A stretch of DNA of 64,000 nucleotides from Nemertoderma westbladi (Eukaryota; Xenacoelomorpha; Nemertodermatida; Nemertodermatidae). Location of the stretch: positions 20,694 to 84,693 of the forward strand of contig JAUCBJ010002303.1 in NCBI GenBank assembly GCA_032718475.1, written 5' to 3'. Positions 21,502 through 33,360 of this stretch are shown here, in pieces. The position numbers and the translations under genes are program-made. The stretch's first letter is position 1, and the number at the start of each line of letters is the position of its first letter. The notes under the pieces are model-generated. The model saw nothing but the letters and a program-made list of their open reading frames with translations. It searched no databases and was not told the DNA's origin.

Positions 21502-21602
21502 CTGGTATCAGACTAGTTGTGATAATATATACTAACCTGATATATTATATAATACTTTATTGTGTTGATACCCATCGGGATCCAACCCTTACCACTTTGG
21601 CG
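21502..21602 (+). repeat. Putative LTR-end fragment shared with 32,206-32,303
   Basis: About 100 bp from CTGGTATCAGACTAG to CTTTGGCG, nearly identical to 32,206-32,303 apart from one 3 bp indel and two substitutions. It lies directly upstream of a decayed Gypsy-like pol and ends with a TTTGGCG word, so an LTR end plus priming region is plausible. Confidence 0.5.
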
Positions 21603-21663
21603 TGGTGGCAGCAGCTGTGTTTTTTTTTGAGAACCCAACGTACTCATACATACATGCGGTTTG

Positions 21664-24270
21664 GTCGATGATCTGGAGGATATCTCCGCTGCATGCCGTC
21701 GTACTGCAGCCCAGCAAGTCGCTGCTTTGGAGTTAATGCTTGGACAAATAGCAAACTATGCCCCAGTAATCTCTTGAGCCACCATGCTGGGCTCAGAAAC
21801 AGCCCTTGAGGAACTTATAACACGTGTCCTTGTCAACCTCCTAGTTCATGGTGGTGTCACAAAAATCGCTGACGATCTGTACTGTGGTGGTGATACCCCC
21901 AGGAACTCGCACTAACTTTGATACTGTTATCTGCCCTAGAATGGTGTGACCTACGGTTGTCTGCCCGCAAAACCGTCATTTGCCCTGCATCCACGACCAT
22001 TTTGGGGTGGAAGTGGACCCAAGGTTCACTGTCTGCATCACCCCACATCATTTCCACACTCACTGCATGCCCCATGCCCATGACAACATGACAGTTTGTG
22101 AACTCCTTCATTGGTTCGTATAAGGTGTTACCGCGTGTCCTGCCTCAGTGTTCTGCTCTTATAGCTCCTCTTGATACACTCCTCACTGACTGACCCCTTG
22201 ACCCGGTTGCGTGGAATGAACCCACTTCCACAGCATTCCGGCGTGTACAGGCTGGCCTTAAAGATTGTTGGTCCATCACCATTCTGAGGCCCTCAGATGA
22301 ATTATTCATTGTAACCAATGCTGCATCCAGCACCGCTGGCATTGGTGCGATTCTATACACAAAACGTGATGCTCAGTTGCACATTACTGGTTATTTCTCA
22401 GCTAAACTGTGGCAACACCAACAGAGTTGGTTAGGTTACCTTGTGAGATGGAAGCCCTAGCCATCGCCGCTGCTGTCAGCTATTTTGTGCCATATATTAC
22501 ACAGTCATTAACTGCCCCGTGTTGTCATAGACAGCAAACCCTGTGTTCAGGCATATAACAAGTTCTCACGCGGCTCCTACTTGACAAGCCCTCGGCTCAC
22601 TACCTTCCTCGCCACACTGAGCCAATATAATATTACTGTCTCATACATACAGGGCACACGCAACTTGCCTGCTGACTTCCAAAGCCGGAATATCCAGCCA
22701 TGTCCCAACCAGTCGTGCCAAGTCAATCCAGAATCCAGGATCCAGAACCTTTCTCAATGAACTCTGTGACTCACCGCTTGTACAGTCGCTACCCATCCCT
22801 GCTGATGACCCCCAGCCACTATATACCACTCGCAGTGCATGGCTAGCTACACAGGCAGAATGTCCAGATATCAAATGTGCACATGCCCATTTGCAACAGG
22901 GTACGCGTCCATCAAAGAAAGACATCCACTGCCACGATGTCAAACGCTACCTAGACTGCACCTCTGTGACAAGCAATGGACTCCTTGTTGTTCGCCTTCA
23001 TAATGCACTGCCATCGCCATGCAACCTCATTGTGGTACCTCGTTCCGCACAACGTGGCCTTGTATCATCCATTCATTTGGAATTACAACACCCATCGAAA
23101 GCCCAACCCTGAAAAATTCTCAATCGTTCCTTCTGGGCTCTTGACCTTGAAGCAACAGTGGCTGCTTGCATATATGAGCGCCCACAATGTGCTGCCCTGA
23201 AATCTGCACCTCCCTGACCCATTCAACAGACATCTGAGGAGCCCCCAACCATTATCGACATCTCCCTCGCTGCTGATGTCCTGGTTCAGCACTGTCAGCA
23301 TATACTTTTCTTTCGCAAGACTGTGTCATCCTTCTCAGCTGCTACTATCATACAGGACGAAACCCATCCCACTCTTTGTGATGCACTCATCGCCCTCTGT
23401 ATTGGTCGTGTTCCCCTCATTGCCCCCCCCCCCTGCCATTTTTTGCATCGATCAGCTCCAGGGTTTAATGCATTACGCGCAATGACTACATCCTCCTCTC
23501 CCATTGAATACGGTTGGAAATAGGTAGACCTAAGAACCCCAACAAGAATCCTGTTGCTGGACATGGTGTTCGCGAACTTGAGGAAGAACTCCTCCACTTG
23601 CACCCCTCTGGGGACCCATTTTCCACCATGTCACTAGCAATCGCTGTTGCTAATTTGAACCATCGCATACGCCACAAGTGGTCTGTCTGCCTGCGAAATT
23701 ATCAACCAATGTGATCAGTTCACTGGAGACCAACTACCACTCGATGACGATGATGGCCTCATCCTTTGCCAACATCGCAACTGGGCAACCAATCATTCCA
23801 CCAGTATTGAAGCTAAGTGCAGACTTCTGGCAAAATCCTCCTCAGCCACACCACACCCACTGTCACAAGTGGGTGATTTAATTCACCTCTATGCTGATGG
23901 CTCAAAGTTACATGGTCGCCCTCGATACATTGTATCTTCAGTCGCTGATGATTGGATCAACATCAGAAAATTTATCGGTTCCCAACTTCATGCCCAAACG
24001 TACCGAGTACCCCGCTCAGAGTACTACCTGGTGCCCCAATATCGAACACGAACCCACACCTACCAACAGTCGCGATCAACAGAATCAAGCGATGAAGACC
24101 CACCAGTGCCACCCTGTGGTACTGTAGCACACCTCGCGACCCCCTAGAACTTGGCCTCCCAGGACTCGATCCCAATAATGAGCGTCCAGCGCCCGGTATA
24201 CTGTCACCTCAGTCAACTTCCCATTGCCCAATACGGACACGCCGATCCCCCATGTGTTATGGCTATGACG
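21664..24270 (+). pseudogene. Decayed Ty3/Gypsy-like pol remnant
   Basis: Many frameshifts and stops, but the domains keep their order. A gag-like piece lies at 21,664-21,777. The RT end follows, with [10 protein letters not shown] (acidic pair at 21,871-21,876) and conserved ALEW..LRLSARKTVICPAS at about 21,935-21,990. RNase H lies at 22,200-22,690 (AASSTAGIGAILYTKRDAQL, CEMEALAIAAAVSYF, GTRNLPADFQSRN). The integrase lies at about 22,900-23,710 (NPNKNPVAGHGVRELEEELL, AVANLNHRIRHKW), and its C-terminal tail at 23,865-24,050 (VGDLIHLYADGSKLHGRPRY, IRKFIGSQL). The first half of RT is missing, so the gag-like piece is joined to the RT palm by a deletion. It is certainly non-functional. Confidence 0.8.
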
Positions 24271-24279
24271 AGTAGGGAT

Positions 24280-25550
24280 GTTTCAGACAGGATTGTATCA
24301 TATTAAGTTTTTAAGCATCTACTATATTCTCGAATAGCAGTGTGTGTGTAGTGAGATATTTCTATATAAAGATATACTGTATATATATATTGGTGATGGG
24401 ACCCAAGTGTGCTTTTTATTATAAAATATATTCTGGTACTGATAAGATTTAGGAATAATAAATACTGAAGTATCTGACTGTGAACGAAAAACAATTTCTA
24501 TATATTACTACTGTACTACTGTACTGTACTAAATTAATCCTCAGAAAATTACATTTCATCACATCACACAGCACACAGACACAGACACAACACACTACAT
24601 TTTATTGGACAAACAAAGCAATAACGACAAGCAACTCAATACAATAAATTAGATGCCAAATTTATTCATTGTAATTACATAATTGATAATTACTCTAAAT
24701 ACTGTAATATAATTAAACAATAACTAATAGTGCGGTACCTACACTACTACTACTGCTGCTACTGTATAGGGCTTTGGCTTTACATTCAGACTGTGTTAGC
24801 AATAATTACTAGGTTCCATGAACCAGTAGGCCTACTGGTATCTTACTACTTACGCTATACAGCTACCGGTATTCAGGTATTAGCTGTGACTTCTTGCCTA
24901 ACTAACTAAATTCATAGACTTTCATGTCACTGATCCCAGTTGCTGAGCTAACTCATAGCTAGGCCGCGATTACATCATTAAACCAACCTAGAAAAAATAA
25001 TGTGCAGCCAAATCTCGCTGTAATTTGTTTTTGTTGTGTTTATTCAAAAAAGCATCATACACACAAAATTTCCGTCACACAAACAACACAGTTTTGTATG
25101 GGCTTTCTGATGGTATAATTTTTGTAATGCAATAGTTTTTGTATCATACTGTCATATCTGCATATGCAATTTTGTATCTTTAATTTTGAAAGGGATTTCT
25201 TAGTAAGATTTTGAATTTGTGCAGCGAGATTTGGTTGTACAGTGCAGCCAAATCTCTCTGAGAATACCCAACTGTACTATTAACAATCCTATTCACTGGG
25301 AGCCTAGAACTGTCAGATTTAAATATAGCGATACCTTAGTGGATAATGCAGTAATGCAAGCATAATTGTGGTGACCCAGACCGCCAGACGATCGTTCAAA
25401 AAACGATAAACCTTAACTGCCTAACTCCAACAACTCGCAACACAACAATACAGAGCGGCAGAGGTGCAGAAGCAAGACAGACTGAAGCTACCGGTACTGC
25501 GGTAACCGGTAAGGCAATAGGCCTACCAGAATACTGCAATTCAATAACGA
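24280..25550. other. Intergenic, AT-rich, no recognisable gene
   Basis: No supported ORF. It contains AT microsatellites and two copies of a GCAGCGAGATTTGGTTGTAC-like word (about 25,005 and 25,222), suggesting an old short repeat. Confidence 0.45.
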
Positions 25551-25559
25551 TAACCGTTA

Positions 25560-25875
25560 ACCACGTACCAGTACAAGTAACGGTACCAGTACAAGTACCG
25601 GTACCAGTACCGGTACCAGTAAAAGTACCGGTACCAGTACGGGTACCAGTACCGGTACCAGTAAAAGTACCGGTACCAGTACCGGTACCTTTACAGGTAC
25701 TGGTACCATTACAAGTACCGGTACCAGTACAAGTACCGGTACCAGTACGAGTACCGGTACCAGTACCGGTACCAGTAAAAGTACCGGAACCAGTACAAGT
25801 ACCGGTACCAGCACCGGTACCAGTAAAAGTACCGGTACCTGTACAAGTACCGGTACAGTACTGGTACCAGTAGCG
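25560..25875. repeat. KpnI-site-rich minisatellite (GGTACC palindromes)
   Basis: Repeats of AGTACCGGTACC and CAGTAAAAGTACC in an interleaved pattern of about 30 bp. It is made of short palindromes, so both strands read almost alike. The open frames it creates (Thr-Gly and Val-Pro repeats) are artefacts. Confidence 0.85.
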
Positions 25876-25974
25876 GTAGGCATACAAACTACAAATCAGA
25901 AAGTAGGCCTACAGAAAGAAAATGCCTATAGACATACATAACCAGCCTAAGGTGTAAGGCTATACTGGAAGCAA

Positions 25975-27090
25975 TGTTGAGGTTGCTGCACGAAGACGAT
26001 CCAAATTATCCCGGAGTACCGCCCATCAAAGTGGAAATTATCGACGAATTACGGGAAGAAAAAGCAAATGCAATTCAATTACTGTACCACCACATCCAGC
26101 TCTCACCGTACCGAAAACAACTTCACAGACTAACCAAACAATAAAACTACCAAACTTTTACGAGAAAGATACCAGGATTTGGTTTGAACAGAAAGAAGAA
26201 ATACAGATGTCTCAGATAATGTAAAAAAGAACAGCTTGTTACGCGTTTTACCTACAAATATCATTTTTGATAGTGGTGCACAAGTTACAGACCCATTTGA
26301 AACAATAAAAAATAATTTAATCAAATATTTTGACATAAGCGAAGAACAAAGATTAAAACGACTTCTACAAGAGCAACACTTAGGAGACCGTAAACCTTCA
26401 GTAGCCCTTAGGCATATATAACGTTTAGCACCAAATAACAATAATACAGTCTGACTGTAATATAGTAAAAATGCGTTTCATGGGAATTTTACCGGAGCAG
26501 ATTCGAATATCCTCATCATCAATTGATGGCGTTAGTACAGAAAAGCTAGCAGAAATCGCTGACCACTGGACCATATGATGGCAGGATGGAGCAGATAAAA
26601 ACTTCGAGTAGTTCAGTTAACGTCAACCAGGTGAGTGGAAACTTGGATATATGGATAGGCCTTTATCTAACCCTGCTACTACTGGTATAGAGGTTAGGGC
26701 TGATAATGGAATGGAATTATGGTGTCAAAACATCACACACCAAATTAATAAGCTATCTCAAGCTGTCGAATATTTGTCTACCAGTAATGACCACCCTTAC
26801 AGTGATAATAGGGGCCGCAGACGTTACCATGAACAGTTTCAAGGAGAACAGTATTCTCCAAATAGGCCTAATAGAAATAGATATCAGTCAAGATCTAAAT
26901 CACTTACTCGCAATTACAATCCTGATGGATCCTGATTGGCGTTTTGGTAAAAATGCTACAAAGTGTGGTGGAGTTGATGTGTGTGAATGGAATTCATCAT
27001 ATAGAGAACAAGTGAATAACCCACATGGCCGAAGACAGCCGGGAAACGCTCAGGCTCTTTCACCAAGGCGGTCAGTGATGGAGTAAATTC
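25975..27090 (+). pseudogene. Ty3/Gypsy Gag remnant
   Basis: A capsid-like segment is split over frames: W-F-E-Q-K-E-E-I near 26,180, then ETIKNNLIKYFDISEEQRL (about 26,300-26,360) and LGDRKPSVALRHI at 26,382-26,420. These follow the pattern of Gypsy Gags of the SEEQR-LL type. A segment near 26,650-26,935 is rich in Arg, Asn and Tyr and resembles the nucleocapsid part. Several stops are present. Confidence 0.7.
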
Positions 27091-27112
27091 TATTTTCGTA
27101 GCCGCTGAACCA

Positions 27113-27950
27113 ATGCGCCAATTTTTGGCTGATAGTGGTAGCGAGGTAAGTGTAGTACCTCGACATTATGCCACATCAAGATTAACACCTGTGACTAATA
27201 TTAATCTGAAAGCGGCAAACCAAAATAAAATTAATGTAATTGGAATAGAACAAATAACATTTAACTTACCTGATATCAGTAGAAAACAGTTTACATGGAA
27301 TTTCTACGTATGTGATGTAGACCAACCTATATTAGGTGCTGATTTTCTTCGATATAATGAACTACTTGTAGATTGTACCTACAACAGACTGATACCCTTG
27401 TCTTGGTTAAGAGATCCCTCAAAATTTCCCAATAACCAACTCAATACGGAAACTAATCCACAATTAAAAGTAAAATTAGAAAAAAAACCAGACAAAATAG
27501 ACCAACATACCATCACTAAACAAAGAATATTTGTACGGAGAATTACAGTGGAAAATTCTCAGTATAGTAAATCTGTCAATGATCTTCTGGATAAATACCC
27601 GGATATATTCAAACCAATAATTATTACAGAGCCAGTAAAACATCAAGCACATTAGCATCATATTATTAGTAGTGGGCCACCTACTCACTCAAAACCAAGA
27701 TAACTTTTTGGCGACAGATTGAAACATGCAAAAAGGATATTTAGTGACTGGGAAACCCAAGGCATTTGTTACGGTATAGAGGCGAATCACCATATGCATC
27801 ACCCATGCATATGGCCCCTAAACCAAAATCCACTAAGTACACCATTCAGAGCCTGTGGCGATTGTCGTGGCTTGAATTTGCAGACTATACCAGATCGTTA
27901 CCCAATGCCACATTTAGGTGATATACCAAGTTTTCTCAATGGTTGCACTG
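27113..27950 (+). pseudogene. Ty3/Gypsy protease and N-terminal RT
   Basis: A retropepsin core FLADSGSEVSVVPR (catalytic DSG) is followed by ILGADFLRYNELLVDC, typical of Gypsy proteases. The RT start follows with DLLDKYPDIFKP and the fingers segment ACGDCRGLNLQTIPDRYPMP at about 27,850-27,905. A stop lies at 27,653 (TAG) and another near 27,701. Coding similarity ends exactly where the insertion starts, inside the RT. Confidence 0.82.
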
Positions 27951-29866
27951 TGGGGCGAGCCACGAAGTGAGTGAGCCTTAGCGTAGTGGTACCATTAATC
28001 AACCTGTCGTTCTGTCGTTCTGTCGTTCTGTCGTGTTCAATTTTAAACGTTAATAACTCGGCCAATCTTTGATGAAATCTATCCAAACTTGGTACACATG
28101 TTGTATGGCAAAAGTTTAGAAATTTTCCAAGTAGAATTTCCGTGTGGCCTTCGAGAAGCTAAGATAATAGCAGTTAATTAGTTAATTAAGTTGATTACGG
28201 TAAAAACACCATTTTCAACCTGCCTTTTAAAGGAAATTAATTGTTTTACAGTATAAGACTTCAATAATTATACTTAAAAAATATACAGATGTAATCCGCA
28301 TACTCCATTCTATTATAGTTTTTAATTAGTTCAAGTGATTTGCTTTAATAATCGTGTCTTTAATTGATCTAAAGTAATTAAACCGGCATAAAAAATTTAT
28401 TCTCATTAAATACTGCTCATTTATTGGTTAACTCAAGTTGGCTTGTTTCCCAGCAACACTTGAGGTATTCAGTCAGCCTTGCTTGTAAGAGGCAGACTGC
28501 TGCTGCTGCTGGTAGCCATCCATTCACTCACTCTCCATTGAACTGGCTGATTGGAGGTGTGTGTGTATCGGGTTCAATGACATTAATATTATTACTAAAG
28601 TAACGTCGGGATGTTAATATTCACTGGAGCTATGAGTCTCTCTGGTTAGTTGAATGAATGAAATAAATAATTGTTTTACTGTTCCGAATATCAATGTTTA
28701 TTTCTGTAGGCCAACTTACTGTATTATTATTTAATCTAAATGTACATAATAGTTTAAATAAATTATTTCACAATTTCATTCCAATTCATACTGCTTACGC
28801 AACCATGCTAATTAGGTATATTAAATGGCAGGATTGTTTTTAATTAAAATTTTTACAGAGCAAACAAGTATATTGTATTTAACTGAAAGTTAATTTATTT
28901 CGGTAAGTAGGCCTTGCGGTTTGTTAGTTTAGTTAGTATAATAAGTATCAAATATATTACGTGCTGCTGTACAGTAAACGCGGCTTTGCGTTATTGAATT
29001 ACAGAATTGGCGGTACAAAGTACATTAATAGGGATCAGGCATATTGCATTTATATAATTGTTGTTGTAAATGTACAATAATATGCGCCACTTTTATTTTA
29101 GTAACTGCAATGTGTATTTCATTTGTACCTGCAACCCATTAAAAAGGGCAGCTGAACATATCGCGGACAGGCTGACTATTCACCATAACAAAAAAACCCA
29201 AATCGCCGCAGTTCCACTTACAGTTCCATATTATTCTGTTTTGCAATTCAACCCAATTTATCTGCTCTCTGCTACACGCGGTTTTATCCACGAGTTTTGT
29301 AAAGTCCCGACTTATCGGGAATGACATGAACTTAGCGTCCGGAATATTCTGAACAGATTAAATCTACTTGGCGCTGTAATACTGCATCCCGTTGTACCAG
29401 AAGTTATTAAAACATACCGGCCCCTCAAATGCGCTTGCAGTGGGTTAGAGAACAACATATACCGCCCCAGTACAACCGCTATTTTGATAAGGTCCAATAT
29501 ATAATATATATATATGGTCTAACATATGATAGTTCACTAATCAGCTAATAGGCCTATTAATTCGTGAGATTTCAATTTATAAATAAAACTAATATACGAG
29601 CTCATATGAGCTCAATTGATTGATTGATTGAAGGTATGACCGTTGTTGTGGGGGACTAGGTCTACCTGTCTAGCAGCTAATAACTCGTCCGTGGAGAGAA
29701 TAATATAAGTCGAGGAACATAACGAAACGCGTTTAATTTATTTATTTATTCCAATTGGGGATGCTTTCTAACGCGGGAATGCGGTGCTATTAAACATCAA
29801 CACATTCCTGCGCGTGCGTCGATATTGTGCACCCTAATACTAACAACCCACCCAGACACCCCCTAC

Positions 29867-29900
<34 letters not shown>

Positions 29901-30418
29901 ATCACCCAACATTACTATGTATAGATCAATGCAGCTCAATATATTAGTAAAGGTATCGTCTGATTAGCTTTCCTACACATGACCTCTTATCCTTGTAGCT
30001 TGTCCTTGCATTTATTTACACTATTTTTTGTTGAGTAAATCTTTCTGATAGGGGGGGGGGGGGGGGGGGGGGACTTACTCTGGACGAGCGCAACGATTGA
30101 ACGACGCTTATAATAATTAAGACGAGTACGGCGTTGATTATATTCATATACACCACCTGGCTTTGCATATTTAACGTGCGATTGGAAATAAGTTCGTTCT
30201 ACCCTTCCGTGGGTGGTAGATGTCACGGTTATGTATTGGTGGTTGAGAAGGGTGGGGGGGGGGGGGATTAAAAGGGGTGAACACGTACTGTCCCCCTTTC
30301 TTTGATTGATTGGTGGTGTGGGTAAATTTCTCAAAACCTGATTTTGTGATACAGTCGCTTAATTTTAATTTGTATCTCATAACTGGACCTCGTGCTGCGC
30401 GAAGGCCCCACGAACGTG
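27951..30418. mobile_element. Insertion in the Gypsy RT: large member of a GTGGGGC...GCCCCAC-ended repeat family
   Basis: It starts TGGGGCGAGCCACGAAGTGA and ends CGTGCTGCGCGAAGGCCCCA-CGAACG, interrupting an otherwise continuous RT. The ends are short imperfect inverted repeats (GTGGGGC). Related ends recur at 34,540-34,715, 49,350-49,657, 52,310-52,544 and, in part, 33,041 and 41,733. The interior has homopolymers (33 C at 29,868-29,900; 22 G at 30,051-30,072) and no recognisable transposase, so it looks non-autonomous. The ORFs inside (for example 29,070-29,324) show no known domain. Confidence 0.7.
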
Positions 30419-31480
30419 TATTTTCAAAATTAGACCTTCAATCGGCATAAACACAAATTCCTATTGCTAAGGAGGATCAGCAAAAAGCAGCAGTAACCAC
30501 TCCATTTGGGTTGTTCATCTTTCGCCGAATGCCATATGGATTACGAAATGCAGCCCAAACATTTCAACGTTTAATGGACTGTGTTCTCCAAGATATTCCA
30601 CATGCATGGGTATATCTGGATGATATACTTTATAGCAAGCAAAACTGCAGAGGAACACCTCATACATCTAGATACAATTATCAACGTTTAACAGTTAATG
30701 GCCTACGATTAAGGGAAGATAAATGTCGTTTCTTCTGTGATAGTATAAGCTTTGTAGGGGCAAATATCTCAGCAGATGGAGTCAAACCCTTACAAGAAAA
30801 GGTAGAAGCCATTACTAGTTTTCCTAGGCCCACAACAATCAAAGCTCTCAAACGATTTCTTGGAATGGCCGGTTTCTATCACCGTTTTATACCAAACTTT
30901 TCAGGAACAGCCACGCCTCTTACAGATCTAACTCGAAACAAACAAGAAAACGAATTCCATATTAAATTGGACTGACGAAGGTATACTGGCATTTGACAAA
31001 TTGAAAATCGCTCTTAAAGATAGTGTATCTCTAGCTTTTCCAAATACTGATGCTAAATTTGAAATAACTACAGACGCATCACAATCAGCAGCCGGTTCAG
31101 TACTTCATCAGGTAGTATAAGGTGAAAAGCAACCATTAGCTTTTTTCTCAACCAAATTTAATTTAAATGAAGTACGAAAATCCGCCTTTGATCGTGAGTT
31201 GTTAGCAATTTACCTGTCCCTAAAACACTTCTCTTGGTTACTGGGCTCGGAATTCACCATTAAGACAGACCACAAACCAGTACTTAGGATATTAGCAATG
31301 AAAAACCCTACACCACAACAAATTCGATGGATCTCATACATTTCTGAATTCAATTGCTCCATTGAACATATTTCAGGTTCATCTAATATAGTAGCAGACA
31401 CTTTGTCGAGAACAACAGCAACTATCACAGCGGAATTCGATGATTCACTAGCAGAAGCTCAGAATGCCGATCCTTCACTA
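30419..31480 (+). pseudogene. Ty3/Gypsy RT palm and RNase H
   Basis: RT continues after the insertion: FGLFIFRRMPYGLRNAAQTF (about 30,505-30,565) and catalytic YLDD at 30,613-30,624, then the thumb (FPRPTTIKALKRFLGMAGFY). A frame change lies near 30,950-30,970 and a TAA at 31,118. RNase H shows FEITTDASQSAAGSVL, FDRELLAIYLSLKHF, IKTDHKPVL and the final SSNIVADTLSR block. It is the same element as 25,970-27,950. Confidence 0.86.
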
Positions 31481-31740
31481 ATATCCTTTTTCAGTAAAAC
31501 TACATTACCATTGAAGAAATTTCCAATATGCGATAATTTTCTATGGTGTGACATTTCAACGGATCGTATTCGACCATACATTCCAACAAATAGTCGTTTC
31601 CAATTATTTACACAACTCCACAATTTGTCACATTTGGGAAATCGTGCTACATACAAACTTATTTCTGAGAAACATATATGGCCCTGAATGCGTAAAGACG
31701 TAAGTAAATGGTGCTGAGAATGTCAAAGATGTCAAAAAAT
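31481..31740 (+). pseudogene. Ty3/Gypsy integrase zinc module, truncated
   Basis: An HHCC module (LHNLSHLGNRATYKLISEKH, then CxxC in ECQRCQK) is broken by a TGA at 31,685. The integrase core is absent beyond about 31,740. Confidence 0.7.
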
Positions 31741-31749
31741 TTTGCTTTG

Positions 31750-33020
31750 TGTAATGTTCTTTTACATTAGTTATAGTTAGTCGCCCTAGCTTTCCAAGCC
31801 ATTAATTAGACTGGACATTTGTACATTTCGAATTCTTTTCATAGTTATATGCAAAATAATTGCATTAGCACCCTCTAAAACTGCATGGAGTCATCGTTGT
31901 TTTATTTTTCTTATATGCCAGTACCATATACTTACTGTTTGCATTATGCAGTGTTTGAAACTGAAAGTTTTTCATACCAGTTTCGAAACACTCTCACCTG
32001 AGGAGGTCATGAAAGAGAATGAAAGATGTTGCACCAGACCTTAGGTCTAGCGTATACGCCAGACGTTATGTCTAGCATAGCATATATATATATTATGGTG
32101 GATATAGACCTAAGGGCCCACAGGTACCGTATTGCCGGAGGGGCCTCAATCTGGCTGTGTTACATTGCATGTCACCTACCTTTCTTACCTCAATGTACCA
32201 GTAGCCTGGTATCAGACTAGTTGTGATAATATATACTAACCTGATATATTATATACTTTATTGTGTTGATATCCATCGGGATCCAACCCTTACCAATTTG
32301 GCGCTGCTTATATTTTGCTTAAAACTCTTTTAGTAGTGACTCAACTGTTAACATAAGTTTATGTCACGTGCTGCGCGAATATCATGTACAGTATATATGT
32401 TTGTATAACCTTTGAACTTCATAGTTATATAATTTAACTGGAAACTTTATACAAACAAGTGCTCAGATTCCAGGCTATTCCAGGTATTACACTTGATGTT
32501 TGCAGAGTATTTAATTGATAAAATTTCAAATGTAGATTTTGTGATTACCATACTTAAAACGGTTATTCAGACATTACTTACTAAACCACCATAATAAAAC
32601 CTGATCAAATTATCTGTAGTAGTATTAAAACAAAGTTTTAATTTCCTATATATTTTATTCAACAATAAATAAATATTGTATTTAACTGCAAATTTCTTAT
32701 CAAGTTTAAACAAATTGAAATATACAATTTGGAAGTCGTGAATGTTGACACATCGAGTACATGATTTTTCCAGATATTTCATATTTCAGTCTAACATGCA
32801 CATTTTTTTTACTTTTTGTATATTGTTTTGGTTAAATTAACGTGTAACTGGCACCCCTCCTCCCCCTATGTATGACATTTAGTTGTTCTACAAACGTCCC
32901 TACCCACCTACTTTACTGTTACAGTATATTAAGGTATGATACAGTACACTATGTATTATCAATTATAGTAAAGTCGTCATTATTTAAAATGTACCTGAGC
33001 ACGTTATAGAACCTGCTCAA
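31750..33020. other. Intergenic, no recognisable gene
   Basis: AT-rich. It includes the 98 bp shared fragment at 32,206-32,303 and otherwise no supported coding, RNA or regulatory feature. Confidence 0.45.
32206..32303 (+). repeat. Second copy of the putative LTR-end fragment
   Basis: Near-identical to 21,502-21,602, here without any pol behind it. It may be a solo LTR or a truncated one. Confidence 0.5.
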
Positions 33021-33040
33021 TGTACCTGTACACCGTAGAA

Positions 33041-33360
33041 CACGTTCGTGGGGCCTTCACATGGCACGAGACTCGATAACCCGAGAACAATTAACTTGAA
33101 AAAGCTATGTTCCCAAGTACTTATTTCGATTTGATCTCCAACTTCGTTAGCTTGCCGACTTGTTCTATTTAAGCAATGCTCATAGAGGCCACTCTTGCCA
33201 AATTTCAGATGAATCTGATGGTTGGTTCTATAATTACAGCTAGTTCTACATTCTGTCAATTCGCTCTCTAGCAGCAGCCAAAAGAACTATAAAAGTCTAT
33301 CTGTGTGTAAAATTTATAATTAAGCAATGCTCATAGGACACTCCTCTCCTACCAAATTAC
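33041..33360. repeat. Interspersed repeat pieces: GCCCCAC-type end and an AATTTCAGATGAATCTGATG repeat
   Basis: ACACGTTCGTGGGGCCTT at about 33,041 is the reverse complement of the end seen at 30,400-30,418. 33,185-33,360 matches 54,960-55,150 (AAATTTCAGATGAATCTGAT, TAATTTATAATTAAGCAATG). The second segment repeats itself imperfectly, so it is a short satellite-like family. Confidence 0.6.

Larger units (their letters stand above)
25970..31740 (+). mobile_element. Ty3/Gypsy retrotransposon remnant, split by a 2.5 kb insertion
   Basis: Gag, protease, RT, RNase H and the integrase zinc module are recognisable in order on the plus strand, with many breaks. The RT is interrupted at 27,951-30,418 by an unrelated insertion. 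The integrase core is absent after about 31,740 and no LTR pair is visible, so both ends are truncated or eroded. Confidence 0.82.

Noticed and set aside
25396-25887. Gly-Thr and Val-Pro repeat ORFs
   Set aside because: Artefact of the GGTACC minisatellite.
29070-29327. ORFs on both strands inside the 2.5 kb insertion
   Set aside because: Short, overlapping on opposite strands and without any recognised domain.
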